Below, in pieces: positions 1-11,570 of a DNA stretch of 64,000 nt. The stretch lies in the NCBI GenBank assembly GCA_008921705.1, contig VFFE01007015.1, positions 529,012 to 593,011 of the forward strand, read 5' to 3'. Numbering within the stretch: the first letter of the stretch is position 1; each line of letters begins with the position of its first letter. Both the position numbers and the translations under genes were made by a program. The notes beneath the pieces are model-generated. The model made no database searches. It was given only the letters and a program-made list of their open reading frames with translations, and was not told the DNA's origin. The stretch is from Burhinus oedicnemus (Eukaryota > Chordata > Aves > Charadriiformes > Burhinidae).

Positions 1-1410
1 GACCTCCTCAGTTAGCCAGGACTGCTGATAAATAATGGACAGTGGCTTGGTGAGCACATCCATCAGCTCCCTCAGTACCCTTGGATGGATCCCATCTGGC
101 CCCATAGACTTGTGTATGTCTACGTGGTGTAGCAGGTCACCCACCATTTCCCTTTGGATTATGGGGGCTTCATTCCGCTCCCTGTCCCTGTTTACTAGCT
201 CAGTGGGCTGGGTGCTCAGGGAATAACTGGTCCTGCTACTAAAGACTGCGACAAAGAAGGCATGAAGTACCTCAGCCTTTTCCTCATTGTTTGTCACTAT
301 GTTTCCACCCCCATCTAATAAAGGATGGGGATTGTCCTTAGTCCTCCTTCCATTACTAATGTATTTATAGACATATTTTTTATTGTCCTTAATAACAGAA
401 GCCAGATTAAGTTCTAGTTGGGCTTTGGCCCTTCTAATTTTCTCCCTACATAGCCTCACAACGTCTTTGTAGTCCCCATGAGTGACCTGCCCTTTCTTCC
501 AAAGGACATAAACTCTCCTTTTTTCCCTGAGTTGCAACCATAGCTCTCTGTTCAGCCAGGCTGGTCTTTTTCAAAGACGGCTCATTTTTCAGCACATGGG
601 GATGGCCTGCTCCTGTGCCTTTAAGATTTTCTTCTTGAAAAATGTCCAGCATTCCTGTAGTCCTTTGCCCTTCAGTACTGCCTCCCAAGGGACTCTGTCA
701 ATCAAGCTCCTGAAAAGACTGAAGTCTGCCCTCTGGAAGTCCAAAGTGGCAGTTCTGCTGACCCTCCTCCCTGCTTCTCCCAGAATCAAAAACTGTAATT
801 TCATGATTGCTAAGCCCAAGAAGGCTTCCAGCCATCACATTCTCCACAAGTCTTTCTTTGTTTACAAACAAGTCCATCAAGGTGACTTCCCTGGTTGGCT
901 CACTCACCAGCTATGTCAGGAAGTTATCCTCAACACACTCCAGGAACCTCCTAGACTGTTCCCCCTCAGCTGTTTTGTATTTCCAGGAGACATCTGGTAG
1001 GTTGAAGTCCCCCACGAGGACAAGGGCTAGCAATCGTGAGACTTCTCCCAGCTGCTTACAGAATATTTTTTCTGCCTCTTCATCCCAGTTGGCAGTCTGT
1101 AACAGACTCCCACCATATCTGTCTTGTTGGCCCTCCCCCTGATCCTCACTCATAAACAGTCACCTTATTGTCACCATCATTAAGTTCCAGACATTCATAA
1201 CACTCCTCAACATACATGGCTACTCCACTGCCTCTCCTTCCTTGCCTGTCCCTTCTGAAGAGTTTATAGCCGTCCATTGCAGCACTCCAGTCATGCAAGT
1301 CATCCCACCATGTTTCTGTGATGGCAACTACCTCATAGTTTTCCTTCTGCACAATGGCTTCCAGCTTCTCCTGTTTGTTGCCCATGCTGCGTGCGTTAGT
1401 GTAGTTTTTA
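1..1410 (-). mobile_element. CR1 LINE fragment: endonuclease and start of reverse transcriptase
   Basis: Read on the minus strand, this is the 5' half of CR1 ORF2, the endonuclease/reverse transcriptase of a non-LTR retrotransposon. Visible in order: NARSMGNKQEKLE at the N-terminus (~1380-1410), ITETWWDD (~1300-1327), GSGVAMYVEE, VLVGDFNLPDVSW (~990-1015), SEPTREVTLMDLF, a SNHE motif where family members have the catalytic S-D-H (~800-812), then TATLDFQRADFSLFRSL and the linker into the reverse transcriptase, which runs off the window start. The reading frame shifts several times (around 1150, 910, 800-700 and 590), so it is dead. The motif order is what is known for CR1 of birds. The 5' boundary near 1410 is where similarity stops; the element also continues left of the window. 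Confidence 0.93.
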
Positions 1411-1676
1411 TACATGTAGTTGAATGAGTCCTATTTCATATCTCACACTTTTAACTGCTAGGCTATCATCCAAACACTGATTATCTCTTTCTTTTTTTCT
1501 CTCAGTTGTGATTTCAAATTAAAAATCTGTGCAACACTCAGTGGGTACTAGGACTTGCTTAAGGTCAGCTACTAAACAGGACTATGTTGGCCTGTAATCC
1601 TCTGAAGACAAAAAAAGAAAGTATTTTTGTCTCGTTGTAAACTAGTGATGGAATTCAGCTCCAGCCTATACACGCT

Positions 1677-2259
1677 TGTCCTGGTTTAACCCCAGCCAGC
1701 AACTAGGACCACGCAGCTGTTCATTAACTTCCCCTAATTGCAATAGGGAAGAGAATCAGAAGACTAAATGTGAAGAAAAACTCTTGGGTTGAGATAAAAA
1801 CAGTTTAACATGTAGAGCAAAATCTGTGCACATAAGCGAAGCAAAACAAGAAAGTCATTCACTGCTTCCTGTCAGCAGGCAGGTATTCAGTCATCTCCAG
1901 GAAAACAGGGCTCCATCACGCCTAACGGTTACTTGGGAAGACAAATGCCGTAACTCCTAATGTCCCCCTCTTCCTTCTTCTTCCCCCAGCTTTGTATACT
2001 GAACATGATGTCATATGGCATGGAATATTCCTTTCGTCATTTGGTGTCAGCTGTCCCAGCTGTGTCTCCTGCCAGTTTCTTGTGCACTCGCAGCCTACTT
2101 GCTGGCAGGGCTATATAAGGAGCAGAAAAGGCCTTGATTGCTTAGCAACCATCAAAACCACCAGTGCACTATCACACTATTAGCATCCCAAATCCAAAAC
2201 TTGGCACTATAGCAGCTGTTAGTAAGAAAAGTAACTTTATCCCAGCTGAAACCACAGCA
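1677..2259 (-). mobile_element. Solo ERV LTR (family A, ERVL-like), minus strand
   Basis: The sequence opens with TGTCCTGGTTTAACCCCAGC and closes with CCCAGCTGAAACCACAGCA, the inverted 3' and 5' ends of a common bird LTR. The orientation is minus: the TATA-like site (TTTGTATACT at 1991-2000, read in reverse) and the run TTGAGATAAAAACAGTTTAA (reverse of the TTAAACTG...TCTCAACCC polyadenylation region) both point leftwards. Flanks ACGCT (1672-1676) and ACACT (2260-2264) are a plausible 5-bp target duplication with one mismatch. No internal retroviral sequence adjoins either end, so it is a solo LTR left by recombination. Related copies lie at 47004, 52697 and 59014. Confidence 0.88.
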
Positions 2260-5200
2260 ACACTTTAGTTTAGTGTAGATATTTATATGTGAGCTACTTT
2301 GTTTAGTTTCCGTTAGATAAGTGGACATCTAGTCAACATATTGGTAGAGAGTAGAGATCTCTTCATTTGGTCACTTTAATCCAGGTGTCAACATCAGGGA
2401 AGATGAATAGCCACCTGGACTTCATCAGCTGTATTGACCAGATCTCCACTGTCTAGGGTGGGAACTAATCATGTGATACGTAGACACTGGTGAGTAGATA
2501 ACTAAATTTAAACACCTACAATATGGAGCTACACACCATCCCTGGCATCTAAAGTGCATAAGATAAAAGGCCCAGAAAAGCGTCCAGCATCATTTGAGAT
2601 GCTGTAGGGTACTTGAGACATCCACATGGTTGTAGCAGATACAGTGAGAAAAATACAGTCTTCTGGGCCAGAAGTCTGGAGGAATACACTAAAGAATTTC
2701 AAATTGCATTAGATATCTCTTTTCAGGCAGTTGAATTCCTCACAAATTGTTCTGTAGACATGAATCTGTCTTTGACTGCAACAGGGAAAGGGCAGATTGA
2801 ATGCCTTCTAAAATTAGGTAATTTGAATAGAATCCTTATTCTTTTTTTCACAGTTGCATCACGTTAAGGAGTGAAATAAACCTTTAACAAAGATGACATA
2901 GATGTTCATAACAAGGTAGATATCACAAGTTCTTACAATTTTAGATGCTGTTTGTTTCACTTTATTGCTTGTATTGGTCAACACATTAACGCTGATATGA
3001 AACAATAAATACAAATGACTAGATGTTTGCATCCCTTTGAAGTAAGCAAACACTATATAGATCAATGCATTGATCCAATTACAATTTACAGTACCTTGAT
3101 GTTCCAATGGACAGAAAGATAACAAAATCCTCATATATTAGTCATCTTTCAGAGCTTCTGGAAGTGGATTACTGGAGGATGAACTCCAAAAAAACCCCAT
3201 TTTGAAAGGTATGTCATAGCTAGCTACCTTTAAAGAAGGAAATGTATTCTGAGGATTGGTGTGTCACCATTCATTTCGCTGTGTAATGAAGGGAACAGCA
3301 AATACTCTTCAGAGCATGACAGCATAAAAATGATACATGTTTTTAGCTAAGTTGTTTATTTTAGTTACTTCATTTACTTAGTAAGATACAAATTATTGGT
3401 TTCTTGGAACTTTAATTCTGAAGATAAAATACAAATTTGTCTCTCATATTTTTGTTTACATCTAGTCTGATTGGGTTTTATTGGGTCATCTGTTGTTCAG
3501 CTTTTTGAATATCAAAAACTATAATTACCAGTGAGGAAAAAATCTTAGCAGAATTGCCATTCAAGATGGTATTCTATTTTAACCTAAAATTATTTTTAAC
3601 AAAAAAAGTGTCTGATTACACACCAGTTTACTGAAAGTTTGACCTTAAATAGAAAAATGTCATGTAAGTATTTTTTTTCAAGCTATTGTATCTCACTAAA
3701 TTAAGCAGAAGAGAAAAAGTGGCTGTTTTTATCTTCTGCTCCAACATGCACCCCACATGCAATAAGAGCATAAATACTTTAAGCAGCTGTACATGGAAAA
3801 TATATCAGCATGAAATTGCTTAGGCATTGCACTACTATACATACTTACATGCTGAGCCTCAATCTTTCTTGCTGAATTTTTCCTTCACTGTATCTCACCA
3901 ACATATGTTTATCTATTAAGCTAAGTTTGTTTTCAGGCAAGTGGAAGGTGCAAAACATTCAAAGGATTCACAACATTAGTAGGCTTGGGAATTTTGCTTA
4001 GGCTTTTCTCTGTGTGAAGAAAGTAGAAAATAAAATTGGATAGCTGCAGCAGTACTGACTATTATTAAGTATTCAAGTAGCTGGATTTACATTACATATA
4101 AACAAGAGCCATACTCAAGAAAGAAGATTCAAAAGATGAATACATATTTTTATCTGCTTGCAATAGTTTTTCCCAAAGATTACAAGGTACTTTGAAATCA
4201 TAAAGACGGAGGGTAAAAATCTGAACCATCAGCTCTTTTGTTTTAGATTACTGCATATTAAATACTACAACTCAGACTGGAAAACAGCAAATGTGACACT
4301 GTGCTTTGTCTCAGAACAGTCCTTAATTAAAGCTTTCATAAGTAGCATCTCTAACAGCTTATGCCTCAGACCACCTACGTCTCTTCTGAGAGAAGAACGT
4401 ATCAGGGTAGAGCTCACTTAAATATTTTTTTAATATGTATATACATCTATATCTCCTAGGGAAAACAGAAGGATGGGGATCATATACAACTAACAGCAAT
4501 AGTCATGCCCCTGATACACAACTGTCCAGAGATTAAGCTTTTGCCAAAAAAAATTTGAAATGTAGGTTTTAATCCAGTTCCAGACCAAGATGTTTGAATC
4601 CATGTTTTCCATGTGTCAGGACATCATTAGCGAGCAAAGAATGTGAGAAGCATAAAGGCAAAAGAGCAAGTTAGAGGAAGTGTGGCTTTGGTTTAGTGGT
4701 TATGTCTGTCAAGTTCAGCAAAGGTTTTTCATTCTTGTGAAGAAACACATGTTGCCCCTCTGTTTCTAGTGGAACAGAACTAGGCAGGTCCCAGGCGTAT
4801 TTAGCTAACTCTCTTCTATGTTTCAAAATTAAATGTAGCGCTCTCTGTGTGTGTGCATCTGTGTACATGCACATTTGAGAACGTCATGGAAGTGTATATT
4901 TAAATATTAAAATCAAAAAAATGGACTATGTTCTGGGGCGTATTTATTGATGTGGTTCTACTTGTATTTTCTAGTAGTGGAAAATATAAGGTTGGGTTTT
5001 TTTTTTTTACTGCCATCTGTCCTTTACATCATTAACCCTGATGGGTAAGAATCATTTTGTCTCTACCTCTTAAGAGATATTTACTGTTCTGCTATTCCTG
5101 TAGTAGTGCTGGATATCTTTTTTATGCCTTTTTTTTTGCTTTCCCCTTGCTTGATCTGACAGATCTTGAATCATTAAACAGAGAGAGAGAGAGAGAGAGG

Positions 5201-6165
5201 AAGAAAAAATGTTATTCCCAGGAACTCACATGCACACATGTAATTTCTGAAGGTTTGGGGTTTTTTTGGTCAATTGCTTCTGGGTTTCTGTTAAGCAGCA
5301 AGTAACGGCCTTTTAACAGTATGAGTAGTGCTGACTATGTTCATAAGATGCTGTTACAAACATGACATGTTGTATGTTATTTAAACTTTGATCATCAGTA
5401 ATTTCTCCAAAGGGATATAAAAGGTACTTAAAAAAATGAAGGCATTCTCTGTGTTTTCACAGTCAGAAAAATGCTGACTCACACAGAACCTTTACACACC
5501 TGAATTTGGTGAAGTCTTTATGATTTTTTTTCCTTTTTTTTAAATGAGGTCTATTTTAGAAAATAGCGTGAGACAGACCCATTCTCTGTTACACAGGGAA
5601 TAACGATCACAATCTATCCTTCCCACTGCTAGCAAAGCATTGACATTTCTAGATTAGAGAGACATGCCTCTTGCTCACTGACTGATTTCATAAATCTATG
5701 TACTATTCCTTTGCAGTAGCCTAGATTTCTCAGAAGGATTGGGAAAGAACCTAATTTAAGCCTAATTTAGAAGGTAAAGGTTAGAGCATTCTCCTCACAA
5801 GTAGGATTTGTAATCTGTCAAATTGAAGAATTGTTTATATGTGTGTATTTCCTTTCTTAAGGAAGTGTTCCATCCACTAAAGCATTATGTAAGATCAGGA
5901 ATAATTTCCTACTCCATTAGTATGATCTGAGCAGGGGAGAGCTTATTGTGAGAATCATAAAATCTTGAGAGGGAAAAATTTCTGTGCCAGAGTGTTTGTA
6001 GAGAAATGGAAAAAGAGGTGCCCCCAAAATGTTTTTTTCATGAAAGCTAAAATACCTATGTTGACTGAGATGACCAAGGAGATTCCCATTTGAAATGCTT
6101 TGATAAAGTTAAACACCAAGGAGAAACTTAGACACCTTTTTGACATTTTTGAAAGAGTTAAGTGA
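2260..6165. other. Unannotated AT-rich intergenic stretch
   Basis: No gene, recognisable transposon or RNA gene seen. ORFs here are short, lack homology I can recognise and are expected by chance. The only simple structure is the GA run near 5180. The segment 2330-2860 reads more evenly mixed than its surroundings and could be an old dispersed repeat, but I cannot name it. Confidence 0.5.
5180..5200. repeat. (GA)n microsatellite
   Basis: About ten uninterrupted AG/GA dinucleotides followed by an A-rich run. Ordinary short simple repeat. Confidence 0.9.
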
Positions 6166-6169
6166 TTTT

Positions 6170-7130
6170 ATGAGTGTGTCTGCCTCCTCCAGCCTCCAGG
6201 GCCCAGTACTCTCCTGCACAGCCACTGGACCCCATCCTGATACCCATGATCCCAGGGTCTCTGCCTAGGCAGAGGGACACAGCTTCCCATTTGCAGGTTC
6301 AACCAGTAGCGAAGATAAACACATATACCAAAGACGAAAAGACATACTCAGAGGAGACCTAGACAGCCAACACTGTGGCTACGCAGGTGGCCACAGACAG
6401 GGCCCTGCCTTCAACAGCACCAACATACAGTACTCAGATTTAATAAGATTCAATAAGAAGATATAAGAAGAAAGGACTGACTGCGGTGGTCAAGCATAGG
6501 TCTTAGCCGGACAAGTGTACTGACCAGCCCTGTTTTACACATGACCTGACCTTTTTATACCACTTTCTGTCCACCCTCACCCTTTGCTCCTCTCTGCTCC
6601 CCCTTCCCCTGCACATCCCCCCCCATGGGTCTGTACAGCTCTATCAATTCCTGCACCCCTCCTAGTCTGGTATCCCCCTGGTTTGCAGTCTTATCAGTTA
6701 GAAAGTCCAGGTTGATTTTCCTGGAAGTGGCACCTGTAGTTTCTGGATAGCCCATCAATAAATGTAACTGGTGAGGTTTGTGTCTTAACATTGTCTCCAT
6801 GAGTGTTTTGTCAGGTCTGTGTCTCTGTATTTATTTTTTTTCCCCGCTCTCCTCCTTTTCCCTTATTTTCCCAAATGACAAGATCCCCAATCGACAAGAT
6901 CCCCAATCAGATAACCTCACTGGAATAAACATTCTCGCTCCCACGTGTCCTCATCAATTACTACAACCAACCAGGTTTGGTTCTCATCATTGCCTTCCTC
7001 ATCATTTGTCAGTCAGGTTTGTGTCCCTGTATGCTCTTGTTTATGGCTTCTTCCTTTTCTCATTATCCCTTGTTGCAGTGAAAAAGACCCTTGACCAGAT
7101 ACCCTGAGAGAAACAGACACTCTCCTTCCT
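6170..7130 (-). mobile_element. Probable ERV LTR (family D), minus strand, with reiterated U3
   Basis: This segment is richer in C and T than its surroundings and has LTR-like signals on the minus strand: a TATAAAA box (reverse of 6553-6559) and, about 110 bases downstream in that direction, an ATTAAA signal (reverse of 6439-6444). The presumed U3 side (6760-7130) contains a repeated block: TTTGTCAG(GT)...TGTGTC(T/C)CTGTAT...TTCC..CCCTT begins near 6806 and again near 7007, and GACAAGATCCCCAATC is tandemly duplicated at 6877-6910. No gag, pol or env lies beside it. I infer a solo LTR; exact ends and family are not established. A different promoter-bearing repeat is the alternative. Confidence 0.45.
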
Positions 7131-7302
7131 CATACCTTAACAAGTTCCATGAAATGTGGGAAGATAGGACCCAGCTTGGATTTAGGAATTTTGCTAAGTA
7201 ACTTAAACTTAGATATAAAACACTCAGCCAGATCCCACTTTGTGGTTATAGCTTGAATCTGATTGTATTTCAGTATTTTGGAACTGACATATAGCTTCGT
7301 TC

Positions 7303-7376
7303 CTCTGAGGCAATAATACTTTGCATTTATAGAATGCCTTTCATCCAAAGATCTCAAAGGACTTTACTTGTAACAA
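7303..7376 (+). repeat. Possible ancient SINE/LINE tail remnant
   Basis: The stretch GCATTTATAGAATGCCTTTC (7323-7342) followed by ATCCAAAGATCTCAAAGGAC (7343-7362) and TTTAC resembles the tail shared by very old vertebrate SINE and LINE families (pattern: GCATTTATATAGC-CCTTTCATCC-AGGATCTCAAAGC-CTTTAC). The identification is from memory only; the similarity is short, so confidence is limited. Confidence 0.4.
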
Positions 7377-10300
7377 TAAAGCTTGAACTATTCAGTAACA
7401 TCTTCTTTTCATTTTGGATATTGTTTTCTCACTCCTCTATCTCACTCAGGCTATTAAATTTATATACGTGATTTTATTTTCCTTTCCAAGCTCCATGGAC
7501 CTTATCTACCTGACTTAGAGTTTATTTCTTTTTTCAGAATTAACTTTTCAGTGTTAACTTTAATTACATGCACACAAATGCACACATACAATCTAAAATA
7601 TTACCTCACTGTATTGGACTCTTTCCATCTTAAATCAATAATCTCAACTGGATAATAGTAATAAAGAAACGTAAACCCAAAGAAATATTATATGAAATAT
7701 AAAAAAAGTAAAAAGAATGTCAGTGTGCTTATTCTGTTAAGACCAAGGAAAGACAATCAGACTGCTGACTACAGTCTAGCCGGGGGTAATAATCCTCATT
7801 TCATCAGGTACATTTAAAAAACTGTGTTTCACATTCCTCTAAAGCAGCTTTGCACATGTCACAGCACAGATTAGTGAAGTCTAAATTTCAGCTCAAGGGT
7901 CCATGTGTCATTTAATAGCATACACTTGCCAACTGCAGCCAAAAAGCAGACTTCCATCAGGGACCCTGAAACTCCTCATTTACATAAGAATGGGAAGTTA
8001 ATTGTGCTACAGACGTTCTGGCTTCCCCAAGGAATTCATTAAGCATGCTGAATTTGCTGAGAATATAACTTAACTGTCATTTCTAGGAAATCAGGGAAAT
8101 TCAACTTCAACACCACCACCAGTGGAAGTAAATAAAATTGATTAATATTAATTTGATTCAAACCTTTCTGGACTGTTTCTGGAATACCTACTACACTCTT
8201 ACACTCTCACACTCTCATTTCTGGAGTTAGTTTCTAAATATAAGTAATTACTTATAGTAACCACTTCTCCCCTTTTCAGTGCAGGATCCCGAGCTGGTTT
8301 TGTTATTTGACAAGAGGATTTACACTTTTGTTTACCTCTGACGGATTTAAAAAAAAGAAAGGTAGGGTAATATTTTGCTCTCATATACACATTGTTGTGA
8401 GTAAGCAAGTACTCAGAATATTTATTAAAAAAGTACAAAAAATTATTCAAGACATTTATTTTAGTTTTACATAACAATATGGCTTAGTAAAAATATAACA
8501 CTAAAAATGCACTTACAGATAACATGCAATCTCCAGCAATAGGTTGTAGCAGTTCTCATATCAAAAAAGAGTCTGTGAAGACACTGCTCTCACAAACCAC
8601 CCTACAAGGGCCTACAAGGGTCAATTGAAATAGCTAGAAGAGATTCCTGCGTAATAACCTTTTTCTCACAGAGAACTTTTTTTTTTTTCCCTCACAAAAC
8701 TACTTTTTTCAGTTTGTGAATTTGTATTAGACAGAAACCAAATATTTATTTAATTGGGGGGATGGGTCTGCATGTAAGTTACAGATATTTTAGTTTATAC
8801 AAGAAAGACTGCATTTTCAGAGCTTTGAGGGGTTTGATTTTTTTTTCTGAATAATGGAGAAACTTTTAAAGCATGTTATTAATGATTTATTCTGACAGAG
8901 ACAAATGAAGAAGAGAGTTGCTAAGTCATTATGTGAATTATGGGATTGCAAGGATGGAAGTCAAACCATTGCACATTGTCTTCATTTGCCAGTGTACAGA
9001 TAACTGGAGCTATTCCGCTACCTTAGTATTAGCACATTCAAAAAGAACATATCAGAGAAATTGGACTTCCAGTTCTAGACTTCATTACATTTAATCTGAC
9101 AATGTCATAGGGAGTTATTATGTTTTATGCTTTTTATTAAAAAAGAGAAACAAAACAAAACCCAACTAACCAAACAAACAAAAATAAAACCACCAAAAAA
9201 CAGGTTCTCTAAAAAATAAGAGTATCAAAAAACCCTAAAAACTTATACTATAACATAATTTGTATCATGTTTCCAAATAAGCTTTAAACAAACATAAAAA
9301 AACTGACACAAAAGGTAAGTTTAATATTAGGAGAAAAAAAATTCAAAATGTTCATTCTTTCCAAGCTTTACTTTAAATTTTGAATTCATAAATACTACTT
9401 GTTTAAGCCAGCGGGCTTAAATACACCGTTGATCCTTCAACATAGATAACATTATTTAAATTGTAAACTAAATGACAGTAACACTTTTGGAAGGTTCTGT
9501 CATGTTTCTTTGTAGAAACAGTTAATGTTTCTATGTAACCTCAGATATTTATATTATGTAATGGACTGAAGTACTTTGTATGCTTGTTTAGTCTGAAATG
9601 GGTTTGGCAGTACAAGTCAGACCACAGTGGATCTGTGTCAGCAGCATGCGTGTTCAGTCAAGTACAATTCAATGCAAGACCTGTCTCTCCTCAGAAAAAA
9701 CGATATATTCTTAGCAGATAAATATCAGGATGATATGCCATGAATGCATTGTGCATTATTTCCTTGTTAAATTCAAAGTAAAATTACTTTGCAACGTAAC
9801 GTTTGTCATACGCTAGACCAGTTCATGTAAGTCATTAACAGCTAATGCATTTTTCTCTCATTGTGCTTATTTATATATACACTATATCAAAAACATTTAT
9901 ATTTCTATCCATCAGAGTCTTTACCTATCGTCAGTTAGCTTATTTTATGTATGCTCATTCACTGATGAAACTTTCTAATCAGCTAAAGTTTTTCCTATGC
10001 AATACTATGAAGACAATAGTAGCAATTCGTTACTGTTACTCAATGCCGTAAGATTTGCCTTATTTTAACAGATAAGACAACAGCTTAAAACTATGTATAC
10101 TTCTTATGCTTATTTTTTGCAGAGACTTTAACTCTTAATTTAGTTTTCACCAGCAGACTTATAGTATTATAACTGTCATCATAAAAGAGGTTTAGGCAGT
10201 CATGATGATTGACTGAATGTAAATAACCTTATAATTTTGCACAAAAAAAGGAGGACTTCTTTGTTGCAACTAATTTGTTTTATTGCCAGTTTAACTGGAG

Positions 10301-10829
10301 GAATGTATACACAAAGGTGTGTGTGTACATAACGAGCGAGGAAGAAAATAATACATTTATTTGTTTATTGTTAAACATTCCAACTGTATCATAAACAGGT
10401 ATGTCTTATAACCCATTACAGTTCCACACCACAGTATGCAAACAAACAGAATAGTTCAAGATAACAATAACATTTATTGTAATATTACATTTCTGAAGTA
10501 CAGATTTTTGTGAAAAATCCTGTGATAGTGGTAAAAGAATTATACTGTGTACATTTTCGTTTTTCAAATACTTTCACAACTTATATTTATGAACCTAAAT
10601 AGGGGCAGCCGCAGTAGAAAAATCGCAATATCCTTAATTTAGGGAGCAAGGGATATGGATTGAAAGATAGTAAAAGGACAATATTTAATACAATTCTGAA
10701 AAGGTCAGGAGGGAAATAAACAGCACAACAGCAATAAATAACACAAGCAAAATTAGACTGCCTGCAATGCCAGTTGACTAGCATGAGCAGTATTAAGTGG
10801 CAGAACAGAGGAAAGTCTTACGAGTCCTT
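7377..10829. other. Unannotated AT-rich intergenic stretch
   Basis: No gene or named repeat recognised. It contains an A-rich simple stretch at 9139-9200 (AAAC/AAAAC mixtures), a short direct repeat CCTACAAGGG at 8602-8621, and several homopolymer runs. Confidence 0.5.
9139..9200. repeat. A-rich low-complexity tract
   Basis: About 60 bases made almost only of A and C (AAAC/AAAAC mixtures), not a pure microsatellite. Confidence 0.75.
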
Positions 10830-11570
10830 TGCACAACAGTTTAAAAGGCTAAAAAGTAAGATGGGCAACCACAGTGTTTGGCATCCATAAACAACTCTGA
10901 GATAACAGGTATCTCATAAACCTGCTAAAAGGAAGATAATCGATGGGTTACAGTATTGCCAGGCTGTCAAATTATGGGAGAGATACAATAGGGATCACAG
11001 GATGGGAGTGGCATTGTATGTGAAGGATTATATAAAGTGGAACAGCACAAAAATACTACAGGGAAAGAGAAGCTCTTCAGAATCTTTGTGGGTGGTATTC
11101 ATAAATAAAGTGGAGTATTAGGATTAAGCTATCAACACTCTAAGCAGGGTGATGATTATGCTCAGGAAATACTAAGTGAGATTAGGATGAGCAGAAACAG
11201 TAAGCATTCTAGCTAGCCATACGTAGGTTGAATTAATGCCTTGCCAGCGTGAGATACAGAGATAAAAGTTCTGGAGGAAACAAATAGCTAGAACTAGTCT
11301 TAGAACCCCCAAGTGAAGATGCCATTCTTATCTGGTCTTGGGTTATAACATCCAGGATTCAGTCCAAAAGGTATTAATACTAATGTAACAGTAAACACAA
11401 CAAAATTAACCTTAAAATTGTAGCAGAAGAAAGTTGGCAAGATAAATTGAGAAAGTTTACACTTAATTTCAAGAGAGAGAACTACATAAAAATTAGGAAG
11501 GAAAAAAAAAGGGATAAGGGATTTAAAGGAACAGTCTAAATAGCAAGTGATCTACAAGGAGCCAGCAGGA
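10830..11570 (+). mobile_element. Ancient CR1-type LINE remnant, endonuclease domain
   Basis: Conceptual translation on the plus strand shows a decayed LINE endonuclease. SEITGIS-TC-KEDNRW appears near 10895-10950 (the family's SEITGISETW). The segment GVALYVKDYIKWNS (~11005-11045) is the GGVALYVKE region, and a block at ~11295-11370 corresponds to LEPTRGDAILDLVLSG..DLVQE. Later bases (11430-11560) match the region leading to reverse transcriptase, including EFKRENYIKIRKE-like sequence. There are stop codons and indels throughout, and divergence is far greater than in the other CR1 copies here. The sequence type resembles CR1 groups common in turtles and crocodilians, which would make it an old insertion; that comparison is from memory. 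Ends are approximate. Confidence 0.75.

Noticed and set aside
596..1142. Plus-strand open frames of 134 and 111 codons
   Set aside because: They are antisense shadows of the minus-strand CR1 endonuclease, whose motifs are clear on the other strand.
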